In this document: piece after piece, positions 34,303 through 45,921 of the stretch | Position numbering within the stretch: the first letter of the stretch is position 1 | Layout: each line of letters starts with the position of its first letter | DNA from: Platycnemis pennipes | Lineage: Eukaryota > Arthropoda > Insecta > Odonata > Platycnemididae | DNA length: 64,000 nt | Direction of reading: 5' to 3' | Assembly (NCBI GenBank): GCA_933228895.1 | Contig: OW121853.1 | Coordinates: 9,864,494 to 9,928,493 of the forward strand | Notes under the pieces: model-generated | Database searches by the model: none | Seen by the model: only the letters and a program-made list of their open reading frames with translations | Told to the model about the DNA's origin: nothing | Position numbers and translations under genes: made by a program

Positions 34303-36948
34303 AAAGGCTTAAACATTCAATTTTTTACGCACGAAGCGTGCCTGGAAAAAATTAATTTGGAGCAGCGGTAAACTTAAGGCAAGGTGCAAAGAAGAGAAGG
34401 TGAAGGTGAAATCAGAATGAGTTTTGTGAATTTGTTGCCAAAGAGTCACCACCAGTAAATTTTTTTAGAAAATACTCATGCTTGAAAATAGCTGACGAAC
34501 AGTTGACGGACGCGTATGAGATTAAGTGGTCGAGGTATGAAAAAAACTGTTATGTAATTAAAAAAATGAGATTTTACGAGTAAAATACGTAGATACAGAT
34601 GCATAACGCACAAACTGGTCGACACAGAGTATAACGAGAGGCGAAGTCTCATTATTTGCGCTGAATTTCGTACAACGGAGGATGTAATATTTAAGAAATC
34701 ATGAATAAAACAAAAAATTAACATATTGTTTGGTTTTTCTCAGACATCTGTAATAATAAAGGCTGTCTAATGACCAGGAATCATATCAATAGATCATATC
34801 AATAATCATATCAATAGATGGTGAGTAAAAACTTTATAAGGAACTATCAAAGGCTACAAGACCTAAGAGAAGAAATGCTATGAAAACATACGTGGTTTTT
34901 GAAATGTGGGTATAAGAAGGATGAATAAAGTTAAAAATGTGTGCAAAGTGACGTGAAGATGAAAATTTAAAAAAAGAGGAATACGACATTTCTTTCTACA
35001 ACGGCATGGCTCCTAGCTTAAACATGGTCCGAGTGTTTGTTTTGGGAATTAATATAGTCTGGTACGTAATGACTTAGCAGTCTGAGCTCAATAAGTCTAC
35101 AATGCATCACTCATTATATATGCAAAAATTGGCTGCTATTACCGGCTGTTGATTGATTATGTTGATGATAACTGGGTGCCAGTAAAGGTAGAGAGTAGAA
35201 AAGTTTTAAACAAATTCAAACCATGTTCCCAGAGAACATGTCGTTGGAGACATCAGATGTGTAATTAGCTCAGCAATATTTTGTTTGAGATTCGTGCAAA
35301 ATACTCGAGGTTAATATAATGAGCATGTTGTAGCAAGATACTTCTTCCTTTCGTCAGACATCGTTTAGCATGGGCCACTAAAATATGCGAGTACGTAAAT
35401 AAGTAAGTGCACGCAAGTAATATTTGTAGTAGTAGTAAAGCAGCCTTGGAGAAATCGGAGAGATGAATTCCGAAAGGTCTTTATGATAATCCAGTGAGTG
35501 CCTCATACTTACGGGAGGAACTCCGTTAGGAATCAATCTCAGATCTTAAGTTGGCAAATTAACTGCAAGCATTGAATGAAATTGAACCTGACCTGAATTG
35601 CGATAATATAAGAAATAAATTCAGATCACCCGTTTAGTATAATTGATTTCATTCGTAAAAGAAGCACAAGAATAGACTGCTGCAGAGATTTAAAACATTT
35701 TACTTCCAACGACTATGAACACATGATAGTAAGCAGCACATTGCACAAAAAGATAAGTTTATTGTACGTTTACTAGAGTATAGTGCATCTATAAGCCTTT
35801 CAAATGATGATAGGTTAGGTCGATTACTGGTTAAACCTTTTTCATAGCTCAATTCGATTCCATGCCTATTTTGAATCAAACAACCAGGTAATATAATCTA
35901 AAACACATTACTCAATCTCTTATAAAATCCATGTTTTCTTCAAGATGCGATTATGACACTAGCTCGTCTCTAATGATTAACACGTTTCTACTATCAAATA
36001 ATATTCGTTTAATAATGAAGGTAGATACGTAATTGATGTACGGAGGCTATTGACAGCCCACTATTTGTCTACGAGGTGAATAACATTGGATATAACAGTA
36101 TCTCACAATATAGATAAACGCTAGCCATAAACTTCTTGAGAAATTGTGAGAAGGAGAAAGTTTGTGTAGGAATTGAGGAGATTGAGTGGCTTTGCAGAGC
36201 TACTCAAGTGCTAGTAGTAGTACTCAAAGTAATTAAGAAAGATATGAATCTGAGATTAAATGTAAAATGAATAAAGCTAGAACATTCAGAAAGCAGAGGG
36301 AGCACTTCATTCAATCTTTCCAAGAAGTAACAATGCCTGGTAATAATTTCATGAGCTTTATTGTATGCTTGTTGGGCTTGCGTATTACTTGTTAAGAATT
36401 ATCATGAGTACTTATTTATATTCACGATGTTGGTTTTGTTTGGAGAAAAGTTGAGGTAATTTCTTTCTCGTTAAAACAATCCATCGAATTATCCATGTCT
36501 ACGCATTGGGCGATTAAGGTTTTTCCTTCAGAGCAATTGGCCGAAAATCATTTCAATCAACATTACTAATTATCAGTACAAATGCTGGTTAGACGAAACT
36601 TGATGATTGAGTTTTAAAAAGCTAAACTATCCATAATTTTAGAGGCATGTATTTTCTCTTTTTAGTCGTCTTTTCTGCTCCACATTCCTTACACTAGAAG
36701 ATCCCTTGACGATATTTTTACACCTTGTCCCTTAGAGGATTGCCTTAATCAGAAAATTTTGTTTTGAAATATTTTCGGAAGGGTTTACCCGTCTTCTCAC
36801 TAGTGTTTGCATTGCAGTTCTATGTTTTACCACTCTTCTTAGAATATTTCCTTACTCGACGTAAACTATACAGTTATTAAATTATTAAATAAGCAAAACG
36901 GTTGAGATGATACATTATTTAGTGGCTCGTGATCTATACGGTGCTCTA
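34303..36948. other. AT-rich stretch with a short tandem repeat
   Basis: CATATCAAT with ATAGAT or AATC extensions is repeated three times at about 34785-34818. The remainder has no supported feature over more than 2 kb. Confidence 0.5.
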
Positions 36949-36950
36949 AG

Positions 36951-37226
36951 CAGTGGAGTAAAAAGGTCCTTGGGGGCCCTGGGTTAGAAATTTGAGTTGG
37001 GCCCTTAAAATTAAATGTAACTTGGTCTCACACAACCTAAAACTTATGCAATTACAAATTTGTATATTAGCATGGAAACCAACATATATTATCATAATTA
37101 CGTTTATCTAAAAACATGAATAAAACTAATGTATTCATCGGTTTTGGGGGGTCGATGCTTAACGTTTTTGGGCATTTGTGTTTGTATTTACGGGGCCCAG
37201 TTTGCCCAAACCTAGTTACGCCAGTG
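36951..37226. mobile_element. Probable hAT-like short element, decayed
   Basis: The left end CAGTGGAGTAAAAAGGT and the right end (minus strand) CACTGGCGTAACTAGGT are imperfect inverted copies. Both are followed inward by G-rich or GGGCCC-containing tracts as in the MITE at 5.1 kb. Flanking 8-mers (GCTCTAAG and TCTCCTGA) do not match, so no target duplication is confirmed. It has no coding capacity. Confidence 0.55.
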
Positions 37227-37229
37227 TCT

Positions 37230-37775
37230 CCTGAGATTTGTTCTGATGTGAAATTTCCTTACTGACAGTCTTTTTATTTCCTGCCTTGTGTAAATTCTTA
37301 TTCTGATTCCTTTCTTAAGCTTGGATTGTTTATCGTCCAAAATCTTAATGCTTAGACCATCCCTTCTTAGCCTTTTTCCGAGATGTTAAACCCCAGTTAT
37401 CATTTGATTATTTGGATCCTGAGTTCGATATACCTATCAAAGAAAATTTTTTTATTCTAACTTTTGTGCACTGCCAATTTTTGCATGAGTAGGATTATAA
37501 TTTTAAATTAAAATAATTATGACGCATGGAGATACTTAGATTATTTGTTAGTTTTTTTCTGAAGGGCTAAAATATTTTATAGTTTTATAGTAGTGCTTTA
37601 TATTATAATAATATTATTGTGTATATTAAGGTAAAGCATTCAAATAAAGGACATCATTTGCTACATACCGTGGCGGCCTGCACACTATTCTTATGTAGAT
37701 GCATACTTACACATCCTTTCTGTTTCAAGAATCCTTGCTGAGAATTTTTCCCGCAATCGCTAAGCTACCGTGTGG
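37230..37775. other. AT-rich stretch, nothing recognised
   Basis: Low-complexity A/T sequence (for example 37550-37640); no frame or repeat is supported. Confidence 0.5.
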
Positions 37776-37783
37776 CATGGAGA

Positions 37784-38072
37784 CAGGGGTGTCGGAACTA
37801 TTTTCGCTGGGAGGAAAGGGCCCGGCTCTTAAGAAAAGGGCTCCTATGAAAAACACCTGCATTTATTTGCGGATAGGAGAGGGTAGAGACTAGAATTCCC
37901 GTCTAAAAGTGCATATGAAGGTGGTAGAATATGCGTCATAAGGGAAAAGGCAAGCTGGAAACAAGTGAAATTTAATTTTTATTAATGAAGACTCATTTCT
38001 AAAGGGCCCAGGGTAAATTCTGAGGGGGAAGGGAGGCGAATATACCCCTGCCCCCCACTTCCGACGCCGCTG
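37784..38072. mobile_element. hAT-type MITE with exact 8-bp target duplication
   Basis: A 289-bp element with ends CAGGGGTGTCGGAA (left) and, on the minus strand, CAGCGGCGTCGGAA (right). It is flanked by identical 8-mers CATGGAGA at 37776-37783 and 38073-38080. End structure and duplication length fit the hAT superfamily. It ends 76 bp before the left arm of the large inverted duplication. There is no transposase. Confidence 0.88.
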
Positions 38073-38148
38073 CATGGAGATTATTTTCAACGGTCACGTC
38101 TTGTGTCGATCGCCATGCCGACGACCAGGGTAACCGGGACAGCGCTTC

Positions 38149-40374
38149 GGAGCGATGCGCCTACTGTGCCTTCGCACCACGATAGCAAGGTTCATAACTA
38201 CCTACGTTCGACCCATTTCAAAATATAAGAATATATTCTCCCCATATTATTGTTAAGTTATGTCTGGTTTTTCGTGAGCCATTAATTCTTACATGCGTTG
38301 ACTTATGGAAATTGAAACCGATAATTAATGCTATAAGACAGAACATCAGATAGACAGGTAAGTTGGCATGAACGCTAAAAACTTAACAGTACATACCTCA
38401 AAAACTGCTAGTGTCTTAAAAATATAAAATCGGGCTTATGTTTCATATTTAGATATCTAAACGTGATATTTTGCGGAGGAAGCAGACAAAATAAAGCCGC
38501 AAGGCTTAAAAATAGCAAATATACTCTCAATTGCGTACATACAGAAATAGCTATGAAATTGATATAAATGCATATATCTTAGTTCATCTATATGAGTATA
38601 GAGCAGCAGAGATTAGAAAAAACGGACGCCAACCAAGCATTGACGTTGGATACAAGGGTTTCCGGAGGAAACAAGAAAGCAGTAGGAATATTGATGAGCC
38701 AAGAAATGAGAAGCACTGGACAATGGAAAATAATATGAAAGTTGTATCATTTGGGAACAGAGTAAGCGGATTTTCCTTATGTCGAATCAGATTGAAGATG
38801 GACAGTATATATTTTATACGCAATGGGGAAAAGTGTATGATAACAAATGTAGGTGTATTGATGTGGAATTAGATTATAATTGACTTCCATTTCTGCAAAA
38901 ACACCATTTATCTTGAAGAGGAAAGAAAATTACTAATTGCTATGCGGTAATATGAAAATATCTATAAACAAATTTATAGAGAACGGTAATCTGTATAAGT
39001 TTCAACACAATTCAATATTGCCCCTCTATTTCTCATCCCGCACAATGGCCGTAGTTGGTGAGTGATAACGTCTTATTTCTGCGATAAAATACCTAATGAG
39101 GCAAAATTTGCGGAAAAAATCTGTGCATAACCATTTTCTTTCTTTATCAGTCTTCTACCTAATGGTGAAAATCAGGATAATGACCTTAGGGTATATGTTA
39201 TTTTGGTCATTTTCACTTCTGTAGAAACTGTAAACGGAAAACATATGCATGTATTATTTCAATCGAAATTTCCCAACGCTTTGAGCAAAAAGTAGTCAAT
39301 CTTTGTAGAATCGTACTAGCTTTACATTAATTATTGATATCAAATTCGGTGATTCCTTGCCTGCATGCTATTGTACATTGTATTGAACGTGCTTGATCAT
39401 TACATTGTAAGTTTTTGGTTATTCTGTTGTACTATGTTTGGTCATTGCATACCTACTTCATAACTGACGTCACCGACGCCACAGTGCAGTGTTTGGAAAT
39501 AGTAAATTCCTGAACAAAATCACAAAATAGATTTTTTTGTGATATTGACTTGAAATTTCACGCAAATGCTCAGAAAATATTGCTGATTAAGAAGTAACTA
39601 ATCAATCGCCGTGATTTTCATGCGTTAGTCAGATACAGGGGCTCAAACATGACTAAATTTACAAAAAAACTCCTGAACTCCTCTTTTTCCGAACATCTTC
39701 CAAGTTAAGTTGAAGGTGACGTTGTCGGAGGAATTTGATCGAATAAAACACAGCACGACGTACTTACATAATCATTTGCCTTTACAAGACTTAAACTTCA
39801 AATATTTTTTATGCTTTGCAGTGCTATTCCATTACAAAATGGCGGACTCTGTTTTCAGACAATACTTTTACATAAAGGTGAGAATATCTATCGTTTTAGA
39901 GAGAGAACTGTCAAGTGACTTATATCATAGTACTCGTTGCAGACTCATAAATACGAAACTGAAGACAAGTGATAATACAAGTTTGTGATGCCGAAAAATA
40001 CTTATGATTTTCCGACCGCGTCCAGGGTCTGGCTCTGCGCGGTGGGGGCTGGAAGTGCCGTGACTCGCCTACATTTCTCAAGTGACATTCATTATTGATA
40101 TCAAATTCGGTGATTCCTTGCCTGCATGCTATGGACCCTAAAGCTTCCAATTCGTCGTTTTTCAGCTGTACTCATTGTCACTAACATTCACTTTCTCTAT
40201 ATTGATGAAATAGCGAGAATATTGCATCGTGTGAGGGGATAAGTGTACGCGGAATCTCGTTAAGTTATTTTTCCTTGCGTACGCTCCGGGAACATACTTC
40301 TTATTCACTCCCTTCAGCCCTTTAAAAGTACGGAGTCTTCCTATGGACCATACAACCTTCCAGAAAGACATCAG
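38149..40374 (+). repeat. Left arm of large inverted duplication
   Basis: The segment is matched on the minus strand by 42439-44625. The outer limit is set by GGAGCGATGCGCC against GGCGCATCGCTCC at 44613-44625. The inner limit is set by ACCTTCCAGAAAGACATCAG against the complement of 42439-42458, after which similarity stops. Identity is patchy: 39361-39590 differs from its partner at only two positions by my reading, while other stretches are clearly diverged with indels. A 113-codon frame at 38531-38872 is not kept open in the partner. The arm also carries a 42-bp internal copy absent from the other arm (40091-40132). Confidence 0.92.
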
Positions 40375-41144
40375 CTGGAATACTTTTGCATGTTTTATAT
40401 ACATACTTCCAAATGAATGTGAAATGTATTTAATCTCCTAGGGGTAGAACAGTGGATACCGCTTGTATTCTTGGCACATTGTGATTCAGTAGATTCATTT
40501 TGCACACATTGTCGGTGATTATATTACCATTCGAGTATACTTCGGTTTTACCTAGTAGTATTCGAACATAGCAAGGATAATCACAATTACAAACTAGTGC
40601 TATCAGAGTTTTATGTTTATTCTTGTTCATCTCCGTGGAAATTATAAGAGACCAAGTCTTCTCACGTGACATCTCAGCTTTATTATCATCACTTTCCTCC
40701 ATTTTGATATAAATTTTGTTAACCTGGGTATGGTGGTTGTTACCATAATTCATTTAGCTGCCGTAATCCTTTTTCCTAGTTTTCACGCATGGAAATTGTG
40801 AATGCTATTTAAGCAGCGGGGGTAAATTCCTTAAAGTTTGGAATTTTTCTTCTTCGGTCTATCTTAAGAAGCGTGAGATATTAAATTTAAATAAATAATT
40901 ATGCAAGATTTGAACCTATCTGAAAATACTTATCCAAAGATCAGCATCTACATCTACGTAATTCCGTGCAAGCCGCTCAAGGGTTGAGATCGTCAAATAT
41001 GAACTACTTACAATAAATTAAGAGCTACAATGCCACTACTTAACGGAGGCATGATAGAAATAAAAGTTACATATAACTAAATGGTTAGTATCCACGAAGC
41101 CATGACGCAAGTATAGGATAGAAAGAGTGCATGGCGGAATATCC

Positions 41145-41285
41145 TCAAATAAAAAAATCCACCAAGAACGGTAATCAAACTCGGGACTCCCAGTTTCCTG
41201 GCCAGATACTCTACCAATTTTCCTATTATGGCTTCCTTTTCCCCTGTGGATTTCTAGAGGCCTTAAAGGACAATATGCTACGTGT
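41145..41285 (-). mobile_element. tRNA-derived SINE, family S1, second copy
   Basis: It shares with 3425-3560, in the same orientation, the + strand words CCTGGCCAG, TTTTCCCCTGTGGA.TT.TAGAGG and CTTAAAGGA. The A box and B box are more degraded (GGGAGTCCCGAGTTTGATT on the minus strand), so this copy is older or from a diverged subfamily. Confidence 0.65.
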
Positions 41286-42246
41286 CTGCCATATTTACAA
41301 TATCACAGACAAGCCTTGCACACAACGCAACTGTCCACGAAGTTAAGACCTCAATTAAACACTAAGGTGCTAACTTGAACAAACTTAAGAATTGCGGACT
41401 AACGGTGAACAACATAGCGAAGTTACCCGCTGAAATACACAATAGTAGAATTTCCACAAAGGTGATTCTATTGGGAAATTTACAGTTATTTGATAAATGA
41501 AGTGCAAAATTAGGAAAATTAATACACTCCATAAAACTTTACGTACGGTTTCGAATCTTTAATATCTCATTATTCCGGAAACGTTCTTCTCGACGTTTTA
41601 GATATGGTACTAAAAACCAATCCGTGGGTAATAATTAAGAGCTTGTATAGCCTCTATATTAGGTCTGAATGTAATATTTTCGTTGAAAATTCCACCATAA
41701 CCTCTTCCTTCTCAGTCACTGACACTTACTGCGCCTCTATCACTTTTTCATCAAGTTCAAGCCGAGATAATTCATAACAGGCCATTATATAACACGAATA
41801 CCTGAAGTGGTCTGTGAAAAGGCCCGAGAGAGCCAGAGGAATCATATAAAATATAATATCCATGTTGACCAATAATAGTTAAATTGATACAAATAAGTAA
41901 GCGGTAACTTGTATGCCGAAAAGAATATTCCAATGATGATATTTCTAAACATTTTACGACATTGCTATGAAAAGCAATACAACACTGAGGTGTGGTAAAA
42001 ACAAATATTTTGAAAACTAAAAATGCAAAAATATTCTGCCTTCCTTGTAAAACAATAGATCACAAAAAAAAAAATTCTACTGACTGACGAACAGAAAACA
42101 CTACCAAAATTATTGAGAGTTGAAAAACTAAAAACACATGACGTAAAAATATTTTAAAATCCTTGGGCACTATTTTTCTTTACCACTGCTAGCCCGAACA
42201 GAATTTCAAAAAAACATTACACAAAAGAAAAGAAAACTGATCACTA

Positions 42247-42299
42247 ATGCCCAAGGATCACATCAGAATGCCAAAGGATCACATCAGAATGCCAAAGGC
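42247..42299 (+). repeat. 21-bp tandem repeat, 2.5 units
   Basis: ATGCCCAAGGATCACATCAGA (42247-42267) is followed by a one-base variant (42268-42288) and a partial unit. The unit length is a multiple of three and stays open in frame, but there is no reason to call it coding. Confidence 0.9.
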
Positions 42300-42438
42300 T
42301 CTGCGGGTCCATAAATGTCCCTTTTTGCACGAGCCTATTGGGTGGGCGAAGGCTCGTGCTCGCGAAGGTTCTGACCTCGTCAGTGCATCTCTTACCGCGT
42401 GCATAAAAAGAGTGAGGGAAAGGAATTCAAAAGAAAAA

Positions 42439-44625
42439 CTGGTGTATTTCTGGAAGGTTATATAGTCCCTAAGAAGACTCCGCACTTTTATATTGCTGAA
42501 GGGAGTAAATAGGAAGTATTATCCCGGAGCGTACGCAAAGAAAAATAACTTAACGCGATTCCGCGTGCACTTATCCGCTCACACAATTCAATATTCTCGC
42601 GATTTCATCAATATAGAGCCAGTGGAGGTTAGTCACAATGATTACAGCTGAAAAAAGATGAATTGAAAGCTTTAGGGTCCATGCCACTTGAGCAATGTAA
42701 GCTAGTCACGGCACTTCCAGCCTCCATCGCGCGGAGCCAGACCCTGGACGCGCGGTCGGTAAATCATATGTATTTTTCATCGTCACAAACTTGTATTTTC
42801 ATTTGTCTTCAGTTTCATATTAATGAGTCTTCAACGAGTACTATGATATAAGTCACTTGACAGGTCTCTCTCTAAAACGATAGATATTCTCAACTTTAAA
42901 TAAAAGTATTATCTGAAAACAGAGTCCGCCATTTTGTAATGGAATAGCACTACAAAGTCTCAAAAATATTTGAAGCTTAAGTCTTGTACAGGTAAAGGAT
43001 TGTGTCAGTACGTCGTGCTGTGTTTTATTCGATCAAATTCCTCCCACAACGTCACCTTCAACTTAACTTGGAAGATGTTCGGAAAAAGATGAGTTCAGGA
43101 GTTTTTTTGGAAATTTGGTCATGTTTGAGCCTCTGTATCTGACTAACGAATGTGAATCATGACAAATGATTCGCTCTTTCTTAATCAGCAATATTTTCTG
43201 AGGATTTGCGTGAAATTTCAAGTCAATATCACAAAAAAATCTATTTTGTGATTTTGTTCAGGAATTTACTATTTCCAAACACTGCACTGTGGCGTCGGTG
43301 ACGTCAGTTATGAAGTAGGTATGCAATGACCAAACATAGTACAACAGAATGACCAAAAACTTACAATGTAATGATCAAGCACGTTCAATACAATGTACAA
43401 TAGCATGCAGGCAAGGAATCACCGAATTTGATATCAATAATTAATGTAAAGCTAGTACGATTCTACAAAGATCGACTACTTTATGCTCAAAACGTTGAGA
43501 AATTTCGATTGAAGTAATACATGCATATGTTTTGCATTTAAAGTATCAACAGAAGTGAAAATGACCAAAATAACATGTACCCTAAGGTCATATCTTGATT
43601 GTCACCTCGACAACGTTAGGTAAAAGATTGATAAAGGAAGAAAATAGTTATGCACAGATTTTTTCCGCAAATTTTGCCTCATCGTTAGGTATTTTATTGC
43701 ATAAATAAAACGTTATCAATCACTGATCATAGCGCTGGATAAGAAAGGGAGAGGCAACATTGATTTGTGGTGAAAGTTATACCGATTATCGTTCTCTACA
43801 ATTTTTTTACAGATATTTTCATATTACCACAATGCAATTAGTTATTTTCTTTCCTCTTCAAGATAAATGGTGCTTTTACAGTTATGTAAGCCAATCATAA
43901 TCCAATTCCACATCAGTACACCCACAGTTATTATTATAATAGGCTTTTCCACCTTCGGTATAAAATACATACTTTCCATCTTCATTCTGTCTCAACATAA
44001 TGAAAATCCGCCTACTCTGTTCCCAAGTGATACAACTTTCATATTATTTTTCATTGTCCAGTGTTCCTCTTTCTTGGCCCGTTTATTGTCCTACCACTTT
44101 CTTGTTTCCTCCAGAAACCCTTGTGTCCAACGTCAATGTTCGGTTAGCGTCCGTTTTTTCTAATATCTGTTGCTCCATACTCATATAGATTAATTAAGAT
44201 ACATGCTTTTTATAGAAATTTCATAGCTATTTCTGTTTGTACACATTTGAGCGTATATCTGCTATATTTAAGCCTTGCGGCATTATTTTGTCTGCTTTCT
44301 CCGCAAAATATCACGTTGAGAGCTCTAAATATGAAACATACGCTCGATTTTATATTTTTAAGACACTAGCAGTTTTTCGAGGTATTGTTAAGTTTTTAAC
44401 GTTCTTGCCAACTTGCCCGCCCATCTGATGTTGTGTCTTGTATCATAAGTTATCGGTTACAATTTCCATAAGTCAACGCATGTAAGAATTAATGGCTCAC
44501 GAAAAACCAGACATTACTATACAATAATATGGGGAAAATATATTCTTATATTTTGAAATGGGTTAAACGTAGGTAGTTATGAACCTAGTTATCGTGGTGC
44601 GAAGGCACAGGAGGCGCATCGCTCC
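42439..44625 (-). repeat. Right arm of large inverted duplication
   Basis: Reverse complement of 38149-40374. The order of recognisable blocks is preserved: outer GC-rich cap, AT-rich middle, TGACGTCA block at 43299-43306, and inner end. It lacks the 42-bp insertion found in the left arm. On the minus strand, a frame starting at an ATG near 44183 is open for about 31 codons and then meets stops, so neither arm keeps a protein. Confidence 0.92.
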
Positions 44626-44629
44626 TACT

Positions 44630-45280
44630 CCTCCCATGGAATATGACATGTACAGCAGCAAATATTATATGCGTTTTATTGTCCTCTTATAACAGTCACG
44701 CCACTCGGTACGGTTACGAGAAAATTTGGCAGCAAGAAGAGGATACAAGTTTTAATCTCTATCTAAGCATGGCTGTTCTGACCACGTAGGGGTTAAAACT
44801 TAAGCTTGCTTGGCTAGCTGTGCTGTAAAATAACAGCCGTTGGGTCACCTAAAAATCATTTGCTACTTCTAATACATTATGTCCCGGAGCTAGGTAGTAT
44901 TCGTTTTAAACTTTCTGACGGGTAAAAAATAGTTGGCAAAACCAATTATAGTTTATAACTAGGAAAACGGAGTCGGATGCCATATTATTGCCTATATACC
45001 TACTTCAATTTATATATTTCTAGAGAATTTTCCATTAAAAGTCAATGGAATGGTTGTTGAAAATAGAAATATTGAGCAAAGAATAGTTTTATAAGGATGA
45101 ACAAAGCAATGACTGTGTGTTACCTGAATATCAGTAAAATACTTAGTCAGCGGTACGGAGTACGAAAGAGGAGTCCATGATCGACAAATAAAACTGACGT
45201 TTGGGGAGAGAAAAGAATATTGCTATTCAGAAAGCCGAATTTCTGGCGATGGAAAAACCAAAATGCCAATTCATCAGTCC
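44630..45280. other. AT-rich stretch, nothing recognised
   Basis: No gene or repeat is supported. Positions from about 45195 may already be a very diverged extension of the adjoining retrotransposon copy. Confidence 0.45.
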
Positions 45281-45284
45281 AGGC

Positions 45285-45862
45285 AAAGGGGGCTTCTCAC
45301 CAAGAAAACTACGTACAGCTAAAAATATAAGTTTAAGAAAAGGGAGGCAGTTCACTAAAACTTACGTGAGGAGGGTACCTTAATGGCAGTGAGGCAAGGA
45401 CGACAGTGATGCATGATGAAAAGTGAGGCACAGTAGCAGAAGTGTTAAGGTTGGAAGCATTCAATATGAGATTCTACGGAGGAATGATGAACATTAATTA
45501 AATGAATCGACCAAGTGAGTAACAAGAAATCTTAAGAATTCATAAGACCAATCGAAAATATGACTGCCATAAAGTTTAAAAAGAAAATACAGCCATATCT
45601 GACATATCTAAAAATATAATAGCGAAATGAAGGAAAAGTGAATGGAATGAATGGATAAGAAAAATTTCTAATGAGATAGATAGAGCAGTTCGTAAAGGAT
45701 TTAAGAAAAAGAATGACATAAATACGACGAGGTTAACCAAGGGAATGGCGGTAAAAAGTGAAGGAGGGGAACTGTATACATAAGAAAAGATACGTAATAG
45801 GAAAATCAAGAAGAGAACTGCGCCTTACCATTCCTAGGACTGTTGATCCGTGATGTTGATAA
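45285..45862 (+). mobile_element. Non-LTR retrotransposon copy 7, heavily decayed
   Basis: CAGGCAAAGGGGGCTTCTCA corresponds to the AKRAFYQ block of the family. GGCAGTGAGGCAAGGACGAC gives GSEARTT, and the RFYGGMMN...MNRPSE region follows. The end CCTAGGACTGTTGATCCGTG with a TGTTGATAATGA tail matches the family's 3' end. Numerous indels destroy the frame. It lies directly upstream of copy 8 in the same orientation. Confidence 0.75.
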
Positions 45863-45921
45863 TGAGTTCATATTTGGGTATCTCTTAACGATGGGAAGTG
45901 AAATTGTATTTACAAAGCTTC

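Larger units (their letters stand above)
40375..42438. other. Centre of the inverted duplication
   Basis: About 2.06 kb of unique AT-rich sequence between the arms. It holds an S1-type SINE (41.1-41.3 kb) and a short tandem repeat (42247-42299). A 107-codon minus frame at 40430-40753 is open but has no recognisable domain. Confidence 0.6.

Noticed and set aside
38531..38872. 113-codon frame in the left arm as a real gene
   Set aside because: The equivalent segment of the right arm carries an indel and stops, so the frame is not maintained.
42247..42465. 72-codon frame beginning with repeated MPKDHIR as a coding gene
   Set aside because: The repetition comes from a 21-bp tandem repeat, and the rest of the frame runs into the right arm with no conserved counterpart.
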